Shown here in pieces: positions 43,901 through 51,055 of a stretch of DNA of 64,000 nucleotides. A model generated the notes under the pieces. The model did no database searches and was not told the DNA's origin. It was given only the letters and a program-made list of their open reading frames with translations. This DNA comes from Sphingomonas sp. PsM26 (GTDB taxonomy: Bacteria; Pseudomonadota; Alphaproteobacteria; Sphingomonadales; Sphingomonadaceae): contig JARUXA010000016.1 in assembly GCA_030433805.1 (NCBI GenBank), positions 62,001 through 126,000 on the forward strand. The letters run 5' to 3'. The position numbers and the translations under genes were made by a program. Positions within the stretch are counted from its first letter, which is position 1. Each line of letters opens with the position of its first letter.

Positions 43901-44290
43901 ATGGCCACTGAGGCGGAGTTGCTGGCTCGCGCGCATGAGATGCGTCGAAATCCTACCGAGCCTGAGGTGAGGCTTTGGCGGGCGCTCTCTAATTCTCAGC
44001 TCCATGGCCTGAAGTTTCGTCGTCAGCATGTTGTGTTCGAGGCTCAGGCGATTCTGGACTTCTTCTGCCCTGCGATCGGGCTGGGGATTGAAGTCGATGG
44101 CGATACGCATGATGGGCCTGCCGATGGCAAACGCGATGGGCGCCTGAGGGCGCTGGGGTTCACTATTATCCGCTTTGGCAATCCCGACGTCATGAAGAAC
44201 CTCGCGGGCGTTGCCGAGATGATCGCGGCCACTGCTTCCACGCTTCCCGACCGGTGGCAGCGCACTGCCCCACCCCAACCCCTCCCCTGA
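43901..44290 (+). CDS. DUF559 family endonuclease-like protein inside the repeat element
   Basis: This is a 129-residue protein of the DUF559/Vsr-like endonuclease group. It has conserved Glu22 in PTEPEVRLWRALR-type context, then FRRQH, the metal-binding core with Asp53 in AILDFFCP and Glu64-Val-Asp66 in GIEVDGDTH (His70), and the C-terminal strand GFTIIRFGNPDV. All are expected for an active PD-(D/E)XK-type fold. The reading frame runs into the right palindrome, which encodes the final APPQPLP and the TGA stop. DUF559 genes have no proven general function; here the repeat bracket suggests a role in moving or copying the element. Confidence 0.85.
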   Translation: MATEAELLARAHEMRRNPTEPEVRLWRALSNSQLHGLKFRRQHVVFEAQAILDFFCPAIGLGIEVDGDTHDGPADGKRDGRLRALGFTIIRFGNPDVMKNLAGVAEMIAATASTLPDRWQRTAPPQPLP

Positions 44291-44302
44291 AGGGGAGGGG
44301 CT
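44267..44302. repeat. Right arm of the DUF559 element (inverted copy)
   Basis: The right arm gccccaccccaaccccNccc-type sequence ends in the hairpin cccctgaaggggagggg and is the inverted copy of the left arm. The DUF559 stop codon is the tga in the hairpin loop. A third, partial arm (ttcaaggggaggggctt) follows at 44321-44337, a remnant of another copy. Confidence 0.8.
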
Positions 44303-44373
44303 ATTAAGTGAGCGGCGCTCTTCAAGGGGAGGGGCTTTCTACACGCTTCGCTTCAGGCTAAGCGCTCAGACAA

Positions 44374-47283
44374 ATGACTGACGCTCCCACCCCCGCACCC
44401 GCGCGCGATTACCGCGATACCGTCTTCCTGCCGAAGACCGATTTCCCGATGAAGGCGGGCCTTCCCGCCAAGGAGCCGGGGATTCTCGCGAAATGGCAGG
44501 CGATGGGGCTGTACGAGAAGGTCCGGGCCGCGCGCGCTGGCCGTGAGAAGTTCATCCTGCACGATGGCCCGCCGTACGCGAATGGCGACATGCATATCGG
44601 CCATGCGCTCAACCACATCCTCAAGGATACGGTGTGCCGGACGCAGACCTTGCTCGGCAAGGACGCGCCCTATGTGCCCGGCTGGGACTGCCACGGCCTG
44701 CCGATCGAGTGGAAGGTCGAGGAACAGTATCGCGCGAAGAAGCGCAACAAGGACGAAGTCCCACCGCGCGAATTCCGCGCCGAGTGCCGGGCGTATGCGC
44801 AGCATTGGGTCAACGTCCAGCGCGAGCAGTTGAAGCGGCTGGGGATCAACGGGGATTGGGATCACCCCTATCTGACGATGGACTTCGCCGCCGAGGCGAC
44901 GATCGTCACCGAGCTGATGAAGTTCGCGGAGAGCGGCCAGTTGTATCGCGGCGCCAAGCCGGTGATGTGGTCGCCGGTCGAGAAGACCGCGCTCGCCGAG
45001 GCCGAGGTCGAATATGAGGACGTCGTGTCGACCCAAATCGACGTCGCGTTCGAGATCGTCGATGCGCCGAACGCGCCCGAGCTGGTCGGCGCGCATGCGG
45101 TGATCTGGACGACGACGCCGTGGACGATCCCGGTCAACCAGGCGCTGAGCTATGGGCCGGAGATCGAATATCTGCTGGTCCGCTTCGACGACATGGTCGA
45201 GGGGCCGCGGACGTTGCTGATCGCGCATGAGCTGCTCGAAAGCTTCGGCGCGCGGATCGGGCATCCGGTGATCCTCAAGATCGGCGACAGCGCCGGCACG
45301 GTGACCGCGCTCCAGTCGATCAAGGGCTCGCAGCTCGAAGGCGCGACCGCGCGGCATCCGATGCATGAACTGGGCGGGTTCTTCGCCAAGCCGCGGCCGT
45401 TCCTGCCGGGCGACTTCGTCACGACCGACGCGGGCACCGGGCTCGTCCATATGTCGCCGGATCATGGCGAGGACGATTTCCTGCTGTGCAAGCAGTACGG
45501 GATCGAGCCGGTCTTCGCGGTCGATGGCGCGGGGATGTACCGCGACGACTGGGCGTGGCTCGGCGGGCAGGGCTCGGTGATCAACAAGAAGTTCGTCTCC
45601 GCCGAGGGGCCGATCTGTTCGGACTTGCGCAGCGTCGGGGCGTTGATCGCGGCGAGCGACGATTTTGCGCACTCGTATCCGCATTCGTGGCGGTCGAAGG
45701 CGAAGGTGATTTTCCGCGCTACGCCGCAATGGTTTATCCCGATGGACCTCCTTAGCCCCTCCCCCTCGGGGGAGGGGTTGGGGTGGGGCAGTCCAGCAGA
45801 GCTTGGTCTCGGTGAGACACCCCCCACCCCCAACCCCTCCCCTGAAGGGGAGGGGCGAACTCCGCACACTCTTCGCGAAACCGCGCTCGCTGCCATCGAA
45901 GCGACCACCTGGTATCCCCCCAAGGGCCAGAACCGCATCACCGCGATGGTCGCGGGCCGCCCGGACTGGGTGATCAGCCGCCAGCGCGCGTGGGGCGTGC
46001 CGATTACTTTGTTCGTCGATCGCAAGACCGGCCAGTATCTCGTCGACCCCGCAGTCAACGCGCGGATCGTCGCGGCGGTCAGCGCCGAGGGCGTCGATGC
46101 GTGGAGCGAGGATGCCGCGCAGGATCTGCTCGGCCCGGACTATGCGGTCGCCGATTACGAGCGTGTCACCGACATTCTCGACGTGTGGTTCGACAGCGGG
46201 TGCACGCACGCGTTCGTGCTCGACAGTGGGCGCTGGCCCGACCTGCAATGGCCCGCCGACCTGTATCTCGAAGGCTCGGACCAGCATCGCGGCTGGTTCC
46301 AGTCGTCGCTGATGGAAAGCTGCGGGACGCGTGGGCGTGCGCCGTACAAGGCGGTGCTGACCCACGGGTTCACGATGGATTCGAAGGGCATGAAAATGTC
46401 CAAGAGCCTCGGCAACACGATCAATCCGCTCGACCTGATGAAGGAATCGGGCGCGGATATCCTGCGGCTGTGGGCGCTGTCGGTCGATTTCACCGAGGAT
46501 CACCGGATCGGCAAGGAGATCCTGAACGGCGTCTCCGACCAGTATCGCAAGCTGCGCAACACCTTCCGCTATCTGCTCGGCGCGCTGGAAGGGTTCGACG
46601 AGGCCGAGCGGCTCCCAGTCGCAGAGATGCCCGAGCTCGAGCGCTATGTACTCCAGCTGCTCGCCGAGCTTGACGCCAAGCTGCGCGCGGCGGTCGCGGT
46701 GTATGACTTCAACAGCTATGTCCGGCTGCTGACCGAGTTCGCGCAGGAGGACCTGTCCGCCTTCTACTTCGATATCCGCAAGGATTCGCTCTATTGCGAC
46801 GGGGTCGACGATCCCAAGCGGCGCGGGTGCCGCACGGTGTTCGACACGCTGTTCCACGCGTTGGTGCGCTATGCCGCCCCCGTGCTGTGCTTCACCGCCG
46901 AGGAAACCTGGCTGGCGCGCTTCCCCAGCGAGGACGAGTCGGTGCATCTGCTGGAGTGGCCCGAGCTGCCCGCGGTCGAGGGCGTCGATGTCGCACATTG
47001 GGCGCAGGTCCGCGCTTTGCGGACGCAAGTGACCGAGGCGATCGAACCGCTGCGGCGCGAGAAGATCGTGCGGTCCAGCCTCGAGGCCGAAGTCGTCGTG
47101 CCCGAGGCGCCGATGCCGGTGGAGGCGCTGGCCGAGCTGTTCATCGTCGCCAAGGTGACGACGGGCGCGGGCGTGGCGGTCAACCGGACCGACTATGACA
47201 AATGCGGGCGCTGTTGGCGGCTGCTGCCAGACGTCACCGAGGACGGCGCGCTGTGCGATCGGTGCGCGGAGGTGGTGGCGTGA
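44374..47283 (+). CDS. ileS: Isoleucyl-tRNA synthetase with an in-frame repeat insertion
   Basis: This is a 969-residue class I aminoacyl-tRNA synthetase. HIGH lies at 74-77 in NGDMHIGHALN, followed by the CP1 editing domain, and KMSKS at about 672-676. A C-terminal zinc site is formed by CGRCW and CDRC. Oddly, between IPMD (about 458) and LRETALAAIE (500 on) the protein carries a Pro/Gly/Ser-rich stretch encoded by a palindromic repeat (residues 461-494). Normal homologues pass through this point with only a few residues. The frame is preserved and the gene appears functional, being an essential enzyme with no second copy seen. It overlaps lspA by GTGA. Confidence 0.96.
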   Translation: MTDAPTPAPARDYRDTVFLPKTDFPMKAGLPAKEPGILAKWQAMGLYEKVRAARAGREKFILHDGPPYANGDMHIGHALNHILKDTVCRTQTLLGKDAPYVPGWDCHGLPIEWKVEEQYRAKKRNKDEVPPREFRAECRAYAQHWVNVQREQLKRLGINGDWDHPYLTMDFAAEATIVTELMKFAESGQLYRGAKPVMWSPVEKTALAEAEVEYEDVVSTQIDVAFEIVDAPNAPELVGAHAVIWTTTPWTIPVNQALSYGPEIEYLLVRFDDMVEGPRTLLIAHELLESFGARIGHPVILKIGDSAGTVTALQSIKGSQLEGATARHPMHELGGFFAKPRPFLPGDFVTTDAGTGLVHMSPDHGEDDFLLCKQYGIEPVFAVDGAGMYRDDWAWLGGQGSVINKKFVSAEGPICSDLRSVGALIAASDDFAHSYPHSWRSKAKVIFRATPQWFIPMDLLSPSPSGEGLGWGSPAELGLGETPPTPNPSPEGEGRTPHTLRETALAAIEATTWYPPKGQNRITAMVAGRPDWVISRQRAWGVPITLFVDRKTGQYLVDPAVNARIVAAVSAEGVDAWSEDAAQDLLGPDYAVADYERVTDILDVWFDSGCTHAFVLDSGRWPDLQWPADLYLEGSDQHRGWFQSSLMESCGTRGRAPYKAVLTHGFTMDSKGMKMSKSLGNTINPLDLMKESGADILRLWALSVDFTEDHRIGKEILNGVSDQYRKLRNTFRYLLGALEGFDEAERLPVAEMPELERYVLQLLAELDAKLRAAVAVYDFNSYVRLLTEFAQEDLSAFYFDIRKDSLYCDGVDDPKRRGCRTVFDTLFHALVRYAAPVLCFTAEETWLARFPSEDESVHLLEWPELPAVEGVDVAHWAQVRALRTQVTEAIEPLRREKIVRSSLEAEVVVPEAPMPVEALAELFIVAKVTTGAGVAVNRTDYDKCGRCWRLLPDVTEDGALCDRCAEVVA
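45754..45855 (+). repeat. Family-2 palindromic unit inserted in frame within ileS
   Basis: The unit is exactly 102 nt: a left arm agcccctccccctcggggga, then ggttggggtggggcag, an asymmetric core (tccagcag...), and the inverted right arm ending ctgaaggggaggggc. Its 34 codons read SPSPSGEGLGWG at the left and NPSPEGEG at the right. It is the same element as the intergenic units at 50683 and 50876, so it has moved into an essential coding sequence without breaking it. Confidence 0.85.
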
Positions 47284-47864
47284 GGCTCCCGCTTGCCGGG
47301 CTGACGACCGCCATCGTGCTGTTCGTGGTCGATCAGGCCGCGAAGCTAGGCGTGACTGAGGGGCTCAAGCTCAACGCGATGACCGACGCGCATTATGTCA
47401 CGTCGTTCTTCAACCTGCGCTTCGTCGCCAATCAGGGCGTTTCGCTCGGGTTGCTGCATGCAGACACCGATACGATGCGCTGGCTGCTGGTCGCGATGAC
47501 CGGGGTGATCGCGCTCGGCGTATTGGTGTGGATGTGGCGCGAGACCAACCGCTCGGAACAGGCGGCGCTCGGGCTCGTGCTGGGCGGGGCGGCAGGGAAT
47601 ATCCTCGACCGGATCCGGCTTGGCTATGTCGTGGATTTCGCGGATCTTCATTTCGGTGGCTGGCAGCCGTTCCTGGTGTTCAACATCGCGGATGCCGCGA
47701 TCTCGATCGGCGTGGTCATCTTGTTCGCGCGCGCGCTTCTGGTACGAGAGAAGCCGGTGCGGGGGAGTCCGGTAGCGGATGCACCAGCGAAGGGGCCCGG
47801 AACGCCACCGGGTGCGACCAATTCAGGGGCAGATCAGGGCCCAACGGAGACGTTTCATGCGTAA
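47280..47864 (+). CDS. lspA: Lipoprotein signal peptidase (signal peptidase II)
   Basis: This is a 194-residue inner-membrane aspartyl protease that cleaves prolipoproteins. Four membrane helices are visible. The catalytic Asp110 is in GNILDRIRLG and Asp138 in FNIADAAI; the conserved NQGVSLGL loop (51-58) is present. The C-terminal tail of about 35 residues is longer than usual and polar. Its GTG overlaps the ileS stop, the classic ileS-lspA pairing. Its last 8 nt overlap the next gene, which encodes a lipoprotein. Confidence 0.95.
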   Translation: MRLPLAGLTTAIVLFVVDQAAKLGVTEGLKLNAMTDAHYVTSFFNLRFVANQGVSLGLLHADTDTMRWLLVAMTGVIALGVLVWMWRETNRSEQAALGLVLGGAAGNILDRIRLGYVVDFADLHFGGWQPFLVFNIADAAISIGVVILFARALLVREKPVRGSPVADAPAKGPGTPPGATNSGADQGPTETFHA

Positions 47865-48267
47865 GTCGACGATTATTCCCGCCGCGCTGGCGCTGGTGCT
47901 GCTCGCCGGGTGCGCGCATAACAAGGTCGGGCGCAGCGGTCCCGACGAATTCACGGTCGCGCGCCAGGCTCCGCTGGTGATTCCGCCTGATTTCTCGCTG
48001 ACCCCGCCCAAGCCCGGCGCCGCGCGCGCGAACGACGTCAGCGCGAACGCACAGGCGCTCGACGCGCTGTTCGGCGGCGTGGCGCAGCGCAGCGCGGGTG
48101 AGGCGGCGACGATCAGCCAGGCGGGGATCGACGATGACGATCCCGGCATCCGCTCGTCGGTCGGCGATCCGGGCACGACCGTGGTCGACAAGGGCACGAC
48201 GACGCGCGACATCGTCTCCGCCCCCGAAGGCGACGGGCAGGCAGCACGCGCCGCGACGCCCAAGTAA
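47857..48267 (+). CDS. DUF3035 lipoprotein (BAM-complex-associated type)
   Basis: This is a 136-residue lipoprotein with lipobox LAGC (Cys19) and the DUF3035 core PDEFTVARQAPLVIPPDFSL. The C-terminal half is acidic and low in complexity. Alphaproteobacterial members are annotated as associated with the beta-barrel assembly machinery in the outer membrane. It is coupled to lspA, the peptidase that would mature it. A strong terminator follows. Confidence 0.88.
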   Translation: MRKSTIIPAALALVLLAGCAHNKVGRSGPDEFTVARQAPLVIPPDFSLTPPKPGAARANDVSANAQALDALFGGVAQRSAGEAATISQAGIDDDDPGIRSSVGDPGTTVVDKGTTTRDIVSAPEGDGQAARAATPK

Positions 48268-48293
48268 GCCGGGCGTTCTTGCCGGACGAATCG

Positions 48294-48320
48294 AAAAGGG
48301 GGCAGCTATGCCCCCTTTTT
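48294..48320 (+). terminator. Rho-independent terminator after ileS-lspA-DUF3035
   Basis: An 11-bp perfect stem aaaagggggca/tgccccctttt with loop gcta, ending in a run of five T, is the best classical terminator in the window. Read from the other strand it also ends in T residues, so it may serve the convergent porin gene too. Confidence 0.88.
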
Positions 48321-48432
48321 CACGTCTGCAGGCGGCGCCCCGCAGCGGCAGCATCCCGCCCGGTGGACTCGCCCAAGGTGACCGCAGCTGCGACAAGACC
48401 TGGAACCCGGTCCCGCCGCGGCTGCCCCCCGG

Positions 48433-49227
48433 TCAGAACGCTACGCCAAGCGACGCGACCACGCCTCCCTTGCTGACGTTGCGCCCGCCGCCGGTCACGA
48501 ACCGGGCATCGGTATCGACATAGGATACGCCCAGCGTCAGGACTTTGTACGTCGCCGTCGCCCCCAGCGCCCAGTCGGTATAGCCCTTCTTCCCGGTCGA
48601 ATCGGTCGCAAGCCAGCTCGGACCGAAACTGTGCCCGACGTGCGCGATCAGGCCTATCGGGGTCTTGGGAATGCCCGCCGAGAAGTCCCCCGCGAGATAC
48701 ACGTTGTCGCGTTTGCGCAGCACGCCCGAAGCGCCCTGGTCGAGGGTCAACGCCTTCTGCTTGAACGCGTAATTGACCGTCACCTTCGATGTCAGCGGAC
48801 CAAAGGTGTGCGAGATGTCGGCATAGGGCTCGAGGAAGTCCGAGCTGCTCATGTCGCCCGTCGGATGCGTCTTGGGATAGACGTAATAGAGCGCACCGAT
48901 ATCGAAGGTCGTCCCGCCGACGACTTTCTTGTAGCCGCCGATCAGATCGATTTCCTGATGCCCGGTCCCGGCGACGGTGACGTAATCGTCGACCGAGGAC
49001 CCCCATACCGAGACATAGACCCCCGATTGATGCGTGACCGTGATCGACCCCTGGATCGCGGCGTTGCGGTCGGTCTGGGAAACACCGCGGAAGCGGTAGT
49101 CGCTGACGAGTGCAGCCGTCCCATTGACCGTGATCGCGGGTGGCGGGGCGGTTTCCTGCGCGAACGCAGGTGTAGCGGAAACGACGAGCAACAGCCCGCC
49201 GAGCGTCGTTGTGGAGAAGCGCATCAT
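48433..49227 (-). CDS. TorF-family putative outer-membrane porin
   Basis: This is a 264-residue protein with a signal peptide ending PAFAQ. The first barrel strand, ALVSDYRFRGVSQTDRNAAIQG, is the hallmark of the TorF (TIGR02001-type) family of putative porins. Alternating beta-strands end in a Phe-terminated last strand (VVASLGVAF). Family members are often in nitrogen or TonB-related contexts; substrate unknown. The first of two adjacent ATGs is preceded by AAAGGG. Confidence 0.85.
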   Translation of the reverse strand: MMRFSTTTLGGLLLVVSATPAFAQETAPPPAITVNGTAALVSDYRFRGVSQTDRNAAIQGSITVTHQSGVYVSVWGSSVDDYVTVAGTGHQEIDLIGGYKKVVGGTTFDIGALYYVYPKTHPTGDMSSSDFLEPYADISHTFGPLTSKVTVNYAFKQKALTLDQGASGVLRKRDNVYLAGDFSAGIPKTPIGLIAHVGHSFGPSWLATDSTGKKGYTDWALGATATYKVLTLGVSYVDTDARFVTGGGRNVSKGGVVASLGVAF

Positions 49228-49421
49228 TTCCCTTTCGAAAATGCGACTGTCCCCGCCTGCTTCCCCCCGATCCGGCATCTGTCGGCGGCCGCAAAGCCGC
49301 CCCGCACCGATGATCGACGAGGCCGTAACAATGCCGTGATCCGCTGCGGCGCACAAGCAGGATTGCCGGATGGTTGCGCATTCGTAAGGAAATGTTGCTG
49401 TGCCGCCACAGCCGCCGGTGT

Positions 49422-50615
49422 TCAGCGCGTGGCGGCGAAGCGTTCTAGTCCCGCCGCGAGATCCGCGATGAGATCCGCGGGGTCTTCCAGCCCGATCTGC
49501 AACCGGACCATCGGCCCGGCATCGGTGCGCTGCGTGACCGAGCGATGGCGGTGCGGATCGACCGGGATCGCGAGGCTTTCGTATCCACCCCAGCTGTAGC
49601 CGATCCCGAAATGCGCGAGCCCGTCGATCAGTGCGGCGCGTGCGGCTTCGGTGCCGCCGTCGAGGACGAACGAGAACAGGCCGGACGAGCCGCTGAAGTC
49701 GCGCTGGAAAATGTCGTGACCCGGGCAACTCGGGAGCGCCGGATGGAGCACGGTCGCGACTTCGGGCTGGTCCTGCAGCCAGCGCGCGATCTGGAGCGCG
49801 CTCTGTTCGTGCTGGCGCAGGCGGATCGCCATCGTGCGAAGCCCGCGCGAGCCGAGCCAGCAGTCATCCGGACTGGCAACCTGGCCGAGCTGGAAGCTGG
49901 TGTCACGCAGCCGCGCGAAATGGCCCGGCGCGGCGGTGACCGAGCCGAGCATCACGTCGCTGTGGCCGACGACATATTTGGTGCAGGCGAGGATCGTCAG
50001 GTCGATCCCGTGCGCGATCGCGGGGAAGAACAAGGGCGTCGCCCAGGTGTTGTCGAGCAAGGTGGTGACCCCGCGGGCCCTGGCGGCGGCGACGATCGCG
50101 GGGACGTCCTGGACCTCGAAGGTCAGGCTGCCGGGGCTTTCGAGCAAGATGGCGCGCGTCGTGTCGCCGATGAAGTCCGCCATGCCCGCACCGATCAACG
50201 GATCGTAGAAGCGCGTCGTGATCCCCATCCGCGCGAGCAGCCCGGTCGCGAGCGAGCGGGTCGGGTCATAAGCGGTGTCGGGGATCAGCACTTCGTCGCC
50301 GGGGGAGAGGACCGACAGCAACGCGGCGGCAATCGCGGCGACGCCGGACGGGTAGAGGAACGTGCCTTCGGCGCCGGGTTCGAGTTCGGTCAGCGCGTCG
50401 GCGAGGCTCCACTGGGTGGGCGTGCCGCGGCGACCGTAGAACAGGCGGTGGTGGGTGTCGCGGGCGCCTGCTGCGCGGAGGTCGGCGACGGAGTCGTAGA
50501 GGATCGTCGAGGCACGCCACACGGGGGTGTTGACGATGCCTTGGGTCCATTCCTTGCGGCGGCCTGCGCCGACGACGCGGGTGGAATCACCTTTGGGGGT
50601 GTCGGTTTTCTTCAT
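49422..50615 (-). CDS. metC: Cystathionine beta-lyase-type PLP enzyme
   Basis: This is a 397-residue Cys/Met-metabolism PLP enzyme. It has YGRRGTPTQ (60-68) for phosphate binding and the PLP-binding Lys213 in CTKYVVGHSDV. The ending GYSWGGYESL before the Arg-binding loop is of the MetC kind rather than MetB. It converts cystathionine to homocysteine, pyruvate and ammonia. The in-frame extension upstream of the ATG (to 50759) is only repeat sequence, so 50615 is used. Confidence 0.9.
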   Translation of the reverse strand: MKKTDTPKGDSTRVVGAGRRKEWTQGIVNTPVWRASTILYDSVADLRAAGARDTHHRLFYGRRGTPTQWSLADALTELEPGAEGTFLYPSGVAAIAAALLSVLSPGDEVLIPDTAYDPTRSLATGLLARMGITTRFYDPLIGAGMADFIGDTTRAILLESPGSLTFEVQDVPAIVAAARARGVTTLLDNTWATPLFFPAIAHGIDLTILACTKYVVGHSDVMLGSVTAAPGHFARLRDTSFQLGQVASPDDCWLGSRGLRTMAIRLRQHEQSALQIARWLQDQPEVATVLHPALPSCPGHDIFQRDFSGSSGLFSFVLDGGTEAARAALIDGLAHFGIGYSWGGYESLAIPVDPHRHRSVTQRTDAGPMVRLQIGLEDPADLIADLAAGLERFAATR

Positions 50616-50682
50616 GGCGGTGCTCCGGCAGTGCTGATTGTGCAAAGCGGGAGGAAGTTCAAAAGGCAAGTGGTGACCTTGA

Positions 50683-50788
50683 AGCCCCTCCCCTTCAGGG
50701 GAGGGGTAGGGGGTGGGGCTGTGCCTCGCAGAGAGGTGCGTTCTGCTGGACTTCCCCACCCCAACCCCTCCCCTGAAGGGGAGGGGCT
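50683..50788. repeat. Family-2 palindromic unit between metC and sseA, first copy
   Basis: This is a complete 106-bp unit: arm agcccctccccttcagggga, g-rich shoulder, core gtgcctcgcagagaggtgcg, ttctgctgga, and the inverted arm. The core is the reverse complement of the core in the copy at 50876, so this copy lies in the opposite orientation. With the next unit it explains nearly all of the 440-bp gap between metC and sseA, which has no gene. Confidence 0.85.
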
Positions 50789-50875
50789 TGAGAAGGAGGA
50801 CGGGCTATGTTGCGGCCTTTGGCGTCGAGTGCTCGGCGTGCATTCGGACAAACTGTCGTCGTACGCGTTATCTTT

Positions 50876-51040
50876 AGCCCCTCCCCCTCGGGGGAGGGGT
50901 TGGGGTGGGGCAGTTCAGCAGAACATCGCTCTCTGCGAGGCACAGCCCCACCCCCACCCAGCGCCGGGTCGGTCATGCCCCCGGCATGACCTGAACAGCG
51001 CGGGGCGCTGTTCACCCGGCACTCCTAAAGGGGAGGGGCT
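50876..51040. repeat. Family-2 palindromic unit, second copy, interrupted by another element
   Basis: The left arm agcccctccccctcggggga and core cagttcagcagaacatcg, then ctctgcgaggcacag, match the other units. The right arm is broken after ccccaccc and resumes at cctaaaggggaggggct. Without the 64-bp insert the unit would be about 101 bp. Confidence 0.8.
50960..51023. repeat. 64-bp palindromic element nested in a family-2 unit
   Basis: The ends agcgccgggt and acccggcact form imperfect 10-bp terminal inverted repeats. Inside are two hairpins, gtcatgcccccggcatgac and cagcgcggggcgctg. The sequence is unrelated to the surrounding unit, so it is a separate small repeat that inserted later. No coding capacity. 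Confidence 0.7.
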
Positions 51041-51055
51041 TAAAGATAGAAGGCG

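Larger units (their letters stand above)
43860..44302. mobile_element. Candidate DUF559-carrying palindromic element (autonomous form)
   Basis: An about 443-bp unit is bounded by two inverted copies of a G/C palindrome (left arm 43860-43897, right arm 44267-44302) and contains only the DUF559 gene. Other copies of the same arms in the window enclose a short non-coding core instead. The structure parallels an insertion element with an autonomous and several deleted forms, but the ends, the target site and any mobility are inferred. Confidence 0.55.

Noticed and set aside
44353..47028. 891-codon minus-strand frame opposite ileS
   Set aside because: Shadow of ileS; no recognisable domain.
50616..50759. 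N-terminal extension of metC encoding PSPEGEG-type residues
   Set aside because: It is translated family-2 repeat plus filler upstream of a normal start; the enzyme family begins near the ATG at 50615.
43860..51040. Repeated G/C-rich palindromes as a possible CRISPR array
   Set aside because: Units are dispersed, differ in spacing and orientation, have a conserved core rather than unique spacers, and no cas gene is near.
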